From assembly GCF_014650695.1 (NCBI RefSeq), contig NZ_BMVL01000019.1:78936-142935 (forward strand): a stretch of 64,000 nt of DNA. The letters run 5' to 3'. The DNA is from Streptomyces avidinii. Lineage in GTDB: Bacteria > Actinomycetota > Actinomycetes > Streptomycetales > Streptomycetaceae. Each line of letters begins with the position of its first letter. Position 1 is the first letter of the stretch. The translations under genes were made by a program, and so were the position numbers. A model generated the notes under the pieces. That model was not told the DNA's origin and did no database searches. It was given only the letters and a program-made list of their open reading frames with translations. Shown piece by piece: positions 40,823-48,510 of the stretch.

Positions 40823-41032
40823 TCAGAACTTCTGCTGCCGGATGATGTCCTCCAGCGAACCGGTCGGAAGCTGTCCCTGCGGGCTCAGCCTGTCGACGGC
40901 GGTGGGCAGGGCCCGGGCGATCTGGTCGGCGGCCTCCTGCGGGCTGACGCCCGCCTGCGCGGCCGCCTTCTGAAGGGCCTCGTCGGGCAGTGCCTCGGCG
41001 ATCTGGGCGCCGCTGACCGACTGGTTCTTTCG
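40823..41032 (-). pseudogene. 5'-truncated yidB-like (DUF937) remnant
   Basis: The last 69 codons (reading R-K-N-Q-S-V-S-G-A-Q-I ... S-L-E-D-I-I-R-Q-Q-K-F) are a clear C-terminal half of a YidB-family protein: G-V-S-P-Q-E-A-A-D-Q-I-A-R-A-L-P and D-R-L-S-P-Q-G-Q-L-P. Before that the frame runs on without any recognisable YidB N-terminus, start codon or ribosome site and overlaps the DUF952 gene on the other strand. The gene has therefore lost its 5' part. A rearranged short functional version seems unlikely. Confidence 0.65.
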
Positions 41033-41155
41033 AAGAGGGGCCGGGCCGCGCGGACAGCGGCGTACCCGGCTTCGGGACACGGACAATGTGACCCGGACCG
41101 GCGCATGCCGCCACCTGGCGCACAGGTCCGGGACCGTTGCGGTAGAACCATCGGC

Positions 41156-41497
41156 ATGATCTTCCACATCGTCCCGCTCGCCGACTGGGCCGCCGCGCCC
41201 GAGCTCCCGTACGCCCCGCCCTCGCTGGAGACCGAGGGGTTCGTCCACTGTTCGGCGGACCGCCCCACGGCACTCGCGATCGCCGACGCGCACTACCGGG
41301 CGGTACCCGGGATCCTGCTCGCGGTGGAGCTCGACGAGGGCGCACTGACCTCCGAGGTGCGCCGGGCGAGTGAAACCGGCGGCCGATACCCCCATGTCCA
41401 CGGTCCGCTGAACCGGGAAGCCGTGGTTCACGTGTGGGAAGTCGTACGCACACCCGGCACTCCCACCTCACTGGCCCCGTGGGAACCGGGCCGATGA
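41156..41497 (+). CDS. DUF952 domain-containing protein
   Basis: A 113-residue small cytoplasmic protein. I-F-H-I-V-P-L-A-D-W at the start, E-G-F-V-H-C-S (a conserved His/Cys motif), V-E-L-D, and Y-P-H-V-H-G-P-L-N-R-E-A-V are the DUF952 signature. The family is structurally known but without an assigned function; its conserved histidines suggest an enzyme or ligand site. The ATG at 41156 has no clear Shine-Dalgarno sequence, so translation may be leaderless. It starts upstream of, and is co-directional with, the Rieske gene. Confidence 0.82.
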   Translation: MIFHIVPLADWAAAPELPYAPPSLETEGFVHCSADRPTALAIADAHYRAVPGILLAVELDEGALTSEVRRASETGGRYPHVHGPLNREAVVHVWEVVRTPGTPTSLAPWEPGR

Positions 41498-41578
41498 ACC
41501 GGCGCGGCAGGCTTCACCTGAGGCCCGCCGCAGGCCAGGATGCTGCACGCCATCCGGCCACGAAGCGAGGAGAGACTC

Positions 41579-42058
41579 ATGAGCGACCTCACGCACACCG
41601 CCCGGCGCACGGTACTGACGATCGGCGCGGCCGCCCTGACCGGCGGCGCGATCACCGCCTGCGGCGGCGGTAGCGGTGAGAAGGCCCCGCAGGGCGAGGC
41701 GAGCGGCGCGGACACCGCGCCCACCGCCCCCGCTCCGGCCAGTTCGGAGGCCGGCGCGCCGGCCGCCGACGAGGCCCTGACCAAGAAGGCGGACGTGCCG
41801 GTGGGCGGGGGCAAGGTCTTCAAGGAGGAGAAGGTCGTGGTCACCCAGCCCAAGGCCGGCACCTTCAAGTGCTTCACGGCGGTCTGCCCCCACCAGGGCT
41901 GCCTGGTGAACAAGGTGGAGAACGGCACCATCGACTGCCCCTGCCACGACAGCAAGTTCGCCATCGCGGACGGCGCGGTGACCAAGGGGCCGGCCACCAA
42001 GGGGCTGACCGAGAAGAAGATCAAGGTCGCGGCGGACGGCAATATCTCGCTCGCATAG
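41579..42058 (+). CDS. Rieske [2Fe-2S] lipoprotein
   Basis: A 159-residue protein with twin-Arg R9-R10, a hydrophobic stretch and a lipobox I-T-A-C28, so it should be exported (probably by Tat because the cluster is folded inside the cell) and lipid-anchored. The Rieske ligands are Cys103/His105 (C-P-H-Q-G-C) and Cys120/His123 (C-P-C-H-D-S-K-F), with Cys108 and Cys122 for the disulfide. It probably transfers electrons outside the membrane. Unlike the QcrA Rieske of the bc complex it is small and isolated; its partner is unknown. GAGGAGA precedes the ATG. Confidence 0.9.
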   Translation: MSDLTHTARRTVLTIGAAALTGGAITACGGGSGEKAPQGEASGADTAPTAPAPASSEAGAPAADEALTKKADVPVGGGKVFKEEKVVVTQPKAGTFKCFTAVCPHQGCLVNKVENGTIDCPCHDSKFAIADGAVTKGPATKGLTEKKIKVAADGNISLA

Positions 42059-42085
42059 CCCCTGACCGGGCTCTACGCTCCCCGG

Positions 42086-42766
42086 ATGGACGATCTGACA
42101 CTGGTACGGGACCACACGGTCTACCGGTGCGTGATGGGTTCCCGGGCGTTCGGGCTGGCGACGGAGGCGAGCGACACCGACCTGCGCGGTGTCTACCTCG
42201 CCCCGACGCCGCTCTTCTGGCGCTTCGAGAAGCCCCCCACGCACGTGGAGGGCCCGCGGGACGAGGAGTTCTCCTGGGAGCTGGAGCGCTTCTGCGAACT
42301 GGCCCTGCGGGCCAACCCGAACATCCTGGAGTGCCTGCACTCCCCCCTGGTGGAAGAGGTCACCCCGGTCGGCGAGGAGCTGCTCTCCCTGCGCGGGGCC
42401 TTCCTCTCCCGCCGGGCCCACACCAGCTTCAGCCGGTACGCGGCCTCCCAGCACGGCAAACTCCTCGCGGACGTCCGCGTCCACGGCGCCCCGCGCTGGA
42501 AGCACGCCATGCACCTGCTGCGCCTGCTGCTGTCCTGCCGTGACCTGCTGCGCACCGGCCGCCTGACCATCGACGCCGGCCCGCACCGCGACCGCCTCCT
42601 CGCGGTCCGCCGCGGGGAGCTCGGCTGGGACGAGGTCGACGCCTGGATGGCCCGGCTGCGGGACGAGACGGACACGGCTCTGGCCGCCACCGTCCTGCCC
42701 GCCGAGCCCGACCACGCGCGGGTGCAGGACTTCCTGGTCCGCACCCGCCGCGCGTCAGCCGCGTAG
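42086..42766 (+). CDS. Nucleotidyltransferase-superfamily (pol beta-like) protein
   Basis: A 226-residue protein. M-G-S-R-A-F-G-L-A-T-E-A-S-D-T-D-L-R-G is the minimal nucleotidyltransferase pattern: G-S followed by D-x-D. The remaining helical region (W-E-L-E-R-F-C-E-L-A-L-R-A-N-P-N-I-L-E-C-L) is typical of the YcgL-like predicted nucleotidyltransferases. The metal-binding aspartates are present, so it may transfer a nucleotide to a molecule or protein. It converges on a related but diverged gene on the other strand, overlapping it by 12 bp, suggesting an old duplication and inversion. Confidence 0.8.
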   Translation: MDDLTLVRDHTVYRCVMGSRAFGLATEASDTDLRGVYLAPTPLFWRFEKPPTHVEGPRDEEFSWELERFCELALRANPNILECLHSPLVEEVTPVGEELLSLRGAFLSRRAHTSFSRYAASQHGKLLADVRVHGAPRWKHAMHLLRLLLSCRDLLRTGRLTIDAGPHRDRLLAVRRGELGWDEVDAWMARLRDETDTALAATVLPAEPDHARVQDFLVRTRRASAA

Positions 42767-43513
42767 CGTGCGCCGCCGTACGACGAACGCGTCGAGCGCG
42801 TCGTACGCCGAGCCCTGCTCGGGCAGCGCGGAAGCGGCCTGCGCCGCGTCCAGCACCGCGTGCAGCGCCTCGAAGTCCTCTCGCACCGTACCGAGGGCCG
42901 GGCCCTCGTACCCCCCGTGCTCGGCGGCCACCTTGGCCTCGATCAGGTCGGCGAGGTAGGGGGGCGCCTGCGGCACCTCGGCCAGCAGGGTCGGCAGGTG
43001 CGCCTGCACCTCCGCCGAGCGCATGAGGTGGATGCCGGTGAGCAGCGCCCGGAAGGCGTAGAGCAGCGGCTTGAGTTCGGCGGCCTTCTCGAACAGCCGC
43101 CACTGGGTGCCCGCGAACCCGCGGTAGTGGTGGGCGTGGTGGGAGGTCAGCACGCCCGGGGACAGCGCGATCAGCTCCTCGTGCGCCGGCGTCGTGTGGA
43201 CGACGAGCGGGGAGAGCAGCTGCTCCAGGACGTAGCCGTTGTGCTTCAGCATCAGGCGGACGAACTTGCGCAGGTCGTGCGTGACGAGGTCCATCTCCAC
43301 GTCGTCCCGGTCCCACATGCGGGTACGGGTCTCCTCCGGCTCGCGCAGCCCCAGCAGGTCCTCGGCCGGGAGCAGGTGGGCGCCGCGCAGGTCGATGTCG
43401 GAGTCCCGGGACGGGAAGCCGTACAGGTGCGCGCCGGAGACCGTGGCGAACAGCAGCGGGTCGGGCTGTTCCGCCACGACGGGGCTCAGGTCGAGACTCA
43501 GTGCATCCAGCAT
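42755..43513 (-). CDS. Second nucleotidyltransferase-superfamily protein, last gene of NAD operon
   Basis: A 252-residue protein related to its convergent neighbour. The active-site region is T-V-S-G-A-H-L-Y-G-F-P-S-R-D-S-D-I-D-L-R-G: D-x-D is present, but the usual G-S is reversed to S-G-A-H. The rest has R-K-F-V-R-L-M-L-K-H-N-G-Y-V-L-E-Q-L-L-S-P, which matches the other copy's L-A-L-R-A-N-P-N-I-L-E-C-L-H-S-P. It starts 3 bp behind the ADP-ribosylglycohydrolase gene and is thus in the pnuC-nadR operon, so its substrate may be NAD-related (inference). Confidence 0.78.
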   Translation of the reverse strand: MLDALSLDLSPVVAEQPDPLLFATVSGAHLYGFPSRDSDIDLRGAHLLPAEDLLGLREPEETRTRMWDRDDVEMDLVTHDLRKFVRLMLKHNGYVLEQLLSPLVVHTTPAHEELIALSPGVLTSHHAHHYRGFAGTQWRLFEKAAELKPLLYAFRALLTGIHLMRSAEVQAHLPTLLAEVPQAPPYLADLIEAKVAAEHGGYEGPALGTVREDFEALHAVLDAAQAASALPEQGSAYDALDAFVVRRRTLRG

Positions 43514-43516
43514 GGA

Positions 43517-44527
43517 TCAAGCATCCCAGAGGGTGCCGAAGGCCAGGAGTTCGTCCCGGTACTCGATGCGGCCCTCCCACTCGCGGGGCCAGACGTCCGC
43601 GCCGAGGTGGGCTCCGGCGAAGGCGCCGGCCAGGCAGGCGAGGGAGTCGGAGTCGCCCCGGGTGCAGGCGGCCCGGCGCAGCGCCGTCAGCGGCTCGTCG
43701 GGGAAGAGCAGGAAGCAGTGCAGGGCGGTGGCGAGGGCTTCCTCGGCTATCCAGCCGTCGCCCGTGGCCAGGCAGGGATCGGTCTCCGGGGACGGGGACC
43801 GCAGGGCGGCCGCGAGGCGGTCCAGGACCGCCAGGCACTCGTCCCAGCCCCGCGCGATGAAGGACTCCGGGGAGGCGTCGGAGGCGGTCCGCATCCACAG
43901 GTCGCCCAGCCAGCGCTCGTGGTAGCGGGTGCGGTTCTCCAGGGCGTACGAGCGCAGCCGCCCGACGAGCCCCGTCACCTCGGTGCCCTCGGCCAGCAGG
44001 TGCACCGCCCGGGCGGTCAGGTCGGAGGCGGCGAGCGCCGTCGGGTGCCCGTGGGTGAGGGCGGACTGGAGCTGCGCCGCACCGGCCCGCTCCTCCTCGG
44101 TCCAGTCCGGCACGAGCCCGACCGGGACCACCCGCATGTTGGCGCCGCAGCCCTTGGAGCCGATCTGGCTGGCATCGCGCCAGTCCCGGTCCGGGGTGTC
44201 CAGCAGCCGGCAGGCCGTCATGCAGGTGCGGCCCGGGGCCCGGTTGTTCTCCGGGGAGTGGTACCAGTCGACGAACTCCTCGCGGACCGGCCGGGCCAGG
44301 CGCAGCGGGCCCACCGGGCCGCGCTCCGCCGCCGTACGCATGCCGCGGGCCAGCGCGAGGGTCATCTGGGTGTCGTCCGTGACGATCGCCGGGCGGGGGA
44401 GGCTCATCTCGCGCCAAGGGCCGGTCTTGGCCAGGATCGAGGGCACGTCGTTGAACTCGGTCGGGAAGCCGAGGGCATCGCCCAGGGCCAGGCCGATCAT
44501 GGCGCCCGTCGCGGCTCGCTTGGTCAT
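43517..44527 (-). CDS. ADP-ribosylglycohydrolase family protein
   Basis: A 336-residue protein of the DraG/ARH fold. G-L-A-L-G-D-A-L-G at the N-terminus, T-D-D-T-Q-M (metal ligands) near residue 50 and G-D-S-D-S-L-A-C-L-A-G-A near residue 305 complete the dinuclear-metal active site. It should remove ADP-ribose from a protein, nucleic acid or small molecule. The ATG overlaps the nrtR stop by 4 bp. Being inside an NAD-salvage operon suggests it returns ADP-ribose to the pool, or reverses a modification linked to NAD status. Confidence 0.88.
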   Translation of the reverse strand: MTKRAATGAMIGLALGDALGFPTEFNDVPSILAKTGPWREMSLPRPAIVTDDTQMTLALARGMRTAAERGPVGPLRLARPVREEFVDWYHSPENNRAPGRTCMTACRLLDTPDRDWRDASQIGSKGCGANMRVVPVGLVPDWTEEERAGAAQLQSALTHGHPTALAASDLTARAVHLLAEGTEVTGLVGRLRSYALENRTRYHERWLGDLWMRTASDASPESFIARGWDECLAVLDRLAAALRSPSPETDPCLATGDGWIAEEALATALHCFLLFPDEPLTALRRAACTRGDSDSLACLAGAFAGAHLGADVWPREWEGRIEYRDELLAFGTLWDA

Positions 44528-45252
44528 CGGGAGGATCCTTCCGGTCGCAGCAGGGGTGGGTGGAGGGTGGTCGCCGGACCGGGCCGGTAGAGGGCGGCCG
44601 GTTTGCCGCGGCCGCCGGTCAGCCGGGCCGCGCCCGGCACGGCCTCGACGAATCCCGGGGTCGCCAGGACCTTGCGGCGGAAGTTGGGGCGGTCGAGGGC
44701 GGTGTTCCAGACGGTCTCGTAGACGGACTGCAGCTCGCCGAGGGTGAACTCGGGCGGGCAGAAGCCGGTGGCCAGGCAGGTGTACTCCAGCTTTGAGCCG
44801 ATCCGCTCCCGCGCGTCCGCCAGGATCACCGCGTGGTCGAAGGCCAGTTCCGTGACCTCATCCAGCGCGAGCCAGCGGGCGTGCGCCGCGTCCCCGCCGC
44901 CCTCCGCCGCCGGCTCCGGGAGGTCCGGTACGAGCGCGGTGAAGGCCACCGAGACCACCCGCATCCGGGGGTCCCTGTCCGGCTCGCTGTACGTGCGCAG
45001 CTGCTCCAGGTGGAGTGCCGCCACGAGCTGCTCCGACAGGCCGGTCTCCTCGGCCAGTTCGCGCCGGGCGGCGGTCTCGGCGGACTCCCGCGGCAGGACG
45101 AAGCCGCCGGGCAGCGCCCAGGCACCGGCGTACGGCTGCTGACCGCGCCGGATCAGCAGGACGTGCAGGGCGCCGCCGCGCACCGTGAACACGGCCAGGT
45201 CCACGGTCACCGCGAACGGCTCGAAGGCGTACGGGTCATAGCCGGCGGTCAT
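44524..45252 (-). CDS. nrtR: NrtR-type Nudix transcriptional regulator of NAD metabolism
   Basis: A 242-residue protein with an N-terminal Nudix domain and a C-terminal winged helix (F-T-L-G-E-L-Q-S-V-Y-E-T-V-W, D-R-P-N-F-R-R-K-V-L), the NrtR layout. NrtR binds ADP-ribose or related NAD products and then leaves DNA, releasing NAD-salvage genes. The Nudix box G50-x5-E56-x7-R-E-L-A-E-E-T-G-L is intact, so it may also hydrolyse ADP-ribose. It overlaps nadR by 4 bp upstream and the ARH gene by 4 bp downstream. A candidate operator lies upstream of pnuC. A plain Nudix hydrolase is the alternative. Confidence 0.82.
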   Translation of the reverse strand: MTAGYDPYAFEPFAVTVDLAVFTVRGGALHVLLIRRGQQPYAGAWALPGGFVLPRESAETAARRELAEETGLSEQLVAALHLEQLRTYSEPDRDPRMRVVSVAFTALVPDLPEPAAEGGGDAAHARWLALDEVTELAFDHAVILADARERIGSKLEYTCLATGFCPPEFTLGELQSVYETVWNTALDRPNFRRKVLATPGFVEAVPGAARLTGGRGKPAALYRPGPATTLHPPLLRPEGSSR

Positions 45253-46328
45253 CGGTTCTCCGGGAGGGGGTCGGTGAAGTGCCAACCCTCGGCCAGCAGT
45301 CCGTCCACGGCCCGGACGCCGGCTTCCAGCCGGGCCGCCCGGTCCCCGCGCACGAGGAGGTAACGCCTCCCGGTGCGCTCCAGTTCCGCCCGGAACCGCT
45401 CGGTCATCCAGGGCCGCAGCTGCGGCCCGTCCCGCAGTCCGTCGTCCTCGAAGGGCACGTCGGCGTGGTCGGTCAGCAGGTACAGGTCCCGCCGGGTCAG
45501 GGCGGCGATCCGCTCGACCTCCGCGTTTCGGCCGTCCATGTACCGCTCGTGCCAGATCCCGGTCGCGAAGGAGTCGGTGTCGCAGAACAGCACCGGGGAG
45601 CCGAGCCGGGCCGCCTGCTCCTCGTCCGCGTCCTGGTGGCGGGCGATGACCGGGAACTCCTCCGAGGTGAAGGACACGTCCGCCCAGGAGGCCGCGGGGT
45701 CGGCCGCGCGGGCCGCCGCCAGCTTCTCCTCGCTGTACCTGCGGCCGTACTCGGCGACCCAGCCCGTCCTGGCCCAGACCCCGCCGCGCCGCCGGTAGTG
45801 GTCCGCCAGGGCCCGCGAGAGCGTGGTGGTGCCGGTGGACTCCGCCCCGAGGACGACGACCCGCCGGGTCAGGGCGGCCCGTACGGCCGGCCCGAGGAAC
45901 TCCCAGGAGCCGACCGGGTCCGCCCTCACCGCCGTCCCGGACACCGGGAACAGCGTCCGTTCCCGGTCCACCAGGACCTCCGCGGCGCCGAACCGCCGGG
46001 CGAGCTCGCTCCCGTACTCCTCCGAGGTGAACACGGCGTCCACGCGCCCGGGGACCGCGCTGCGGAACACCGCCATGTGGGCCTCCCAGATCGCCGGGTC
46101 GTGCAGGTCGACCGGGATGTCGTCCACGGCGCCGACGACATCGGCCCCGGGGTGCGCCTCGCGCATCCAGGCGACCCGGTCGGCGAGCGGGACCGACTCG
46201 ACGGAGGCCGCGCACACCAGCACCGTCAGCCGGTCGCACTGGTCCTGGGCGGTGCGGACGAGGTGGTGGTGGCCGGCGTGCGGCGGGTAGAACTTGCCGA
46301 GGACCAGGCCGTGACCGTGGCGCCTCAT
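45249..46328 (-). CDS. nadR: NadR-type NMN adenylyltransferase / nicotinamide riboside kinase
   Basis: A 359-residue bifunctional NAD-salvage protein. The N-terminal domain has G-K-F-Y-P-P-H-A-G-H-H-H at 11-22 and V-S-G-T-A-V-R at 129-135, the two nucleotide-binding motifs of NMN adenylyltransferases. The C-terminal kinase begins V-V-V-L-G-A-E-S-T-G-T-T-T-L at 157-170: the P-loop Lys is replaced by Thr, so kinase activity is uncertain, though related actinobacterial proteins appear to share this. There is no N-terminal repressor HTH, so repression is left to NrtR. Its start overlaps pnuC by 4 bp. Confidence 0.88.
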   Translation of the reverse strand: MRRHGHGLVLGKFYPPHAGHHHLVRTAQDQCDRLTVLVCAASVESVPLADRVAWMREAHPGADVVGAVDDIPVDLHDPAIWEAHMAVFRSAVPGRVDAVFTSEEYGSELARRFGAAEVLVDRERTLFPVSGTAVRADPVGSWEFLGPAVRAALTRRVVVLGAESTGTTTLSRALADHYRRRGGVWARTGWVAEYGRRYSEEKLAAARAADPAASWADVSFTSEEFPVIARHQDADEEQAARLGSPVLFCDTDSFATGIWHERYMDGRNAEVERIAALTRRDLYLLTDHADVPFEDDGLRDGPQLRPWMTERFRAELERTGRRYLLVRGDRAARLEAGVRAVDGLLAEGWHFTDPLPENR

Positions 46329-46933
46329 GCCGTCGCCCCCGCCGCCGTACGGGTGTCCCGCGCGGGCAGCGCGGGCCGCCAGCCGAGGAGTCCGACCACG
46401 CACAGGGCGAGGAAGCCCACGTAGAGCGCGGAGGTCAGGTAGAGGCCCTTGTGGACGTAGAGCGGGATGTAGACGAGGTCGGCCGCGATCCACAGCCACC
46501 AGGACTCGACCAGCTTGCGGCACTGCCCGTAGGTGGCGACGAGCGAGAGACCGGTGGTGAGCGCGTCCCAGAACGGGACGGTGGAGTCGGTGGCCCGGCT
46601 CAGGAGCAGGGTGAGCGCGAGCACCCCCACCACCCCCGCCGCGGCGAGCCCGGCCCATTCGGTGCGCGTGGTGCGGCGCACCGGCAGGGCCTCGGCGGAT
46701 CCTGGTCCACCCCCGTGGGTCCAGGACCACCAGCCGTAGGCGGCGAGGGCGATGAAGACGATCTGGAGCCCGGCGTCGGCGTAGAGGCCGGCCTGGGCGA
46801 AGAGCACGATGAAGAAGACGTTGTTGGCGATGCCGATCGGCCAGTTGGCGACGTGCTGCCGGGCGACCAGCCAGACGCACAGGGCGCCGGTGGCGAAGCC
46901 GAGCACCTCGGTCCAGCTCATGGTCCAGCTCAT
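46325..46933 (-). CDS. pnuC: PnuC-type nicotinamide riboside transporter
   Basis: A 202-residue membrane protein with about seven hydrophobic segments, of the SWEET-like PnuC family. Signatures: N-W-P-I-G-I-A-N-N-V-F-F (substrate site region) and E-S-W-W-L-W-I-A-A-D-L-V-Y-I-P-L-Y. It imports nicotinamide riboside, which NadR then uses. The first 8 residues are M-S-W-T-M-S-W-T, due to a 12-bp tandem duplication of the start region; the outer ATG (46933) is nearest the GGGGGG ribosome site, but the inner one (46921) is also possible. It is the first gene of the operon. Confidence 0.9.
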   Translation of the reverse strand: MSWTMSWTEVLGFATGALCVWLVARQHVANWPIGIANNVFFIVLFAQAGLYADAGLQIVFIALAAYGWWSWTHGGGPGSAEALPVRRTTRTEWAGLAAAGVVGVLALTLLLSRATDSTVPFWDALTTGLSLVATYGQCRKLVESWWLWIAADLVYIPLYVHKGLYLTSALYVGFLALCVVGLLGWRPALPARDTRTAAGATA

Positions 46934-46956
46934 GCCGACCCCCCTCGTTCTACTTA

Positions 46957-46973
46957 ATGGTCATGTTGACTAT
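46957..46973 (-). promoter_or_regulatory. Candidate NrtR operator before pnuC
   Basis: On the minus strand the sequence is ATAGTCA-ACA-TGACCAT, a palindrome with one mismatch in 7+3+7 bp. It lies 24 bp upstream of the pnuC start in a short A/T-rich promoter stretch. Its place in front of an operon that encodes NrtR makes it the natural candidate for that regulator. Confidence 0.55.
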
Positions 46974-47028
46974 AAACAGGAAGCGGGGTGGCTGACAAAC
47001 AGAATCCCGAGCGGACAGGGCCCGGCAA

Positions 47029-47071
47029 GCAGAAAACCCGCGGCGCCCTGGGGGCACCGCGGGTTTTCTGC
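47029..47071 (-). terminator. Strong terminator after rluB
   Basis: A 15-bp perfect stem GCAGAAAACCCGCGG / CCGCGGGTTTTCTGC (47029-47043 / 47057-47071) with a 13-base loop. It contains T-tract and A-tract on both sides, so it can act in both directions. It separates the rluB transcript from the pnuC operon promoter. Confidence 0.88.
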
Positions 47072-47109
47072 GATCGGGCCGGCCGCCTGCGCGGCGACCG
47101 GCCTGCGTA

Positions 47110-48510
47110 CTAGAGACCGACCTCGCGCATCAGCATGCCGACCTCGGTGTTGGTCAGGCGGCGCAGCCAGCCGGACTTCTGGTCGCCCAGCTCGATCGGA
47201 CCGAAGGAGGTCCGGACGAGCTTCTCGACGGGGAAGCCGGCCTCCGCCATCATGCGGCGGACGATGTGCTTGCGGCCCTCGTGGAGGGTGACCTCGACCA
47301 GGTAGTTCTTGCCGACCTGGTCGACGACGCGGAAGTGGTCGGCACGGGCGTAGCCGTCCTCCAGCTCGATGCCGTCCTTGAGCCGCTTGCCGATCTCGCG
47401 CGGCAGCGGGCCGGTGATGGCGGCCACGTACGTCTTCTTCACGCCGTACTTCGGGTGCGTGAGGCGGTGGGCCAGCTCACCGTGGTTGGTGAGCAGGATG
47501 ATGCCCTCGGTCTCGGTGTCGAGCCGGCCGACGTGGAAGAGACGGGTCTCGCGGTTGGTGACGTAGTCGCCCAGGCACTGGCGTCCGTCCGGGTCCTCCA
47601 TGGTGGAGACCACACCGGCGGGCTTGTTCAGCGCGAAGAACAGGTACGACTGGGTGGCGACGGTCAGGCCGTCCACCTTGATCTCGTCCTTCGGCTGGAC
47701 GCGCTTGCCCTGCTCCAGCACGATCTCGCCGTTGACCTCGACGCGGGCCTGCTCGATGAGCTCCTCGCAGGCGCGGCGCGAACCCATGCCGGCTCGGGCG
47801 AGCACCTTCTGCAGACGCTCACCCTCCTCCTCGGCGCCCGGGAAGGTCTTCGGGGTCTTGATCACGGGCTTGTCGGCGTACCGGTCGCGCACGCGCTCCT
47901 CGATCCGCGCGTCCAGCTCGCGCGGGCGGGACTGGCCGCTGCGGCTGCCGGGACCGCTGCGCGGGCCGCCCGCGCCGCCGATGCCGGGGGTCTTGGAGGT
48001 CCGGGGACCGCCCTTGGCGCCACCGCGCGCCGCAGCACCGCGGGCACCGCCGCCGCCGGCCTTGGGGCCGCTGCGTCCGCTGCGCTCGCCCTCGGGGCCT
48101 ACGTCGTAGCGGCGCTCCTCGGGACGCGGGTTGCGGATGCGGGGGGCCGGCTGGTCGCGGTCGCGCGAGTCGGAGCCGCCGCCCTGGTAGCCGCCACCGC
48201 CCTGGTAGCCGCCGCGGGAGCCGCCGGAGCTGCCGCCACGGGAGCCGCCGGAGCCGCCGGAGCTGCCGCTGCCGCCGCGGTAGCCGCCGCCGGAGCTGCC
48301 GGAGCCACCGGAGCTGCCGCCACGGGAGCCGCCGGAGCCGCCACTGCCGCCGCGGTATCCGCCGCCGGAGCCGCTGCTGCCGCCGGAGCCGCTCCCGCGG
48401 TAGCCACCGCCGCCGCTGGAGGAGCCGCCGCGGGAGTTACCGCGCCCGCCGCCACCGCCGCTGCCACTGTTCCTGTTGCCGCCACCGTTGCCGTTGCCGC
48501 TGCTTCGCAT
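47110..48510 (-). CDS. rluB: rRNA pseudouridine synthase (RluB/RsuA type) with long Gly/Ser/Arg-rich N-terminus
   Basis: A 466-residue protein. The first about 215 residues are low-complexity Gly/Ser/Arg (many G-G-Y-R-G-G and S-G-G-S-R-G-G), then a basic linker. The S4 RNA-binding domain starts near 229 (R-L-Q-K-V-L-A-R-A-G-M-G-S-R-R), and the catalytic domain carries G-R-L-D331-T-E-T-E-G, with Asp331 as nucleophile. It converts uridine to pseudouridine in 23S rRNA. The ATG at 48510 overlaps the scpB stop (ATGA). The RGG-like N-terminus, much longer than in E. coli RluB, could add RNA binding or condensate formation (inference). Confidence 0.92.
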   Translation of the reverse strand: MRSSGNGNGGGNRNSGSGGGGGRGNSRGGSSSGGGGYRGSGSGGSSGSGGGYRGGSGGSGGSRGGSSGGSGSSGGGYRGGSGSSGGSGGSRGGSSGGSRGGYQGGGGYQGGGSDSRDRDQPAPRIRNPRPEERRYDVGPEGERSGRSGPKAGGGGARGAAARGGAKGGPRTSKTPGIGGAGGPRSGPGSRSGQSRPRELDARIEERVRDRYADKPVIKTPKTFPGAEEEGERLQKVLARAGMGSRRACEELIEQARVEVNGEIVLEQGKRVQPKDEIKVDGLTVATQSYLFFALNKPAGVVSTMEDPDGRQCLGDYVTNRETRLFHVGRLDTETEGIILLTNHGELAHRLTHPKYGVKKTYVAAITGPLPREIGKRLKDGIELEDGYARADHFRVVDQVGKNYLVEVTLHEGRKHIVRRMMAEAGFPVEKLVRTSFGPIELGDQKSGWLRRLTNTEVGMLMREVGL

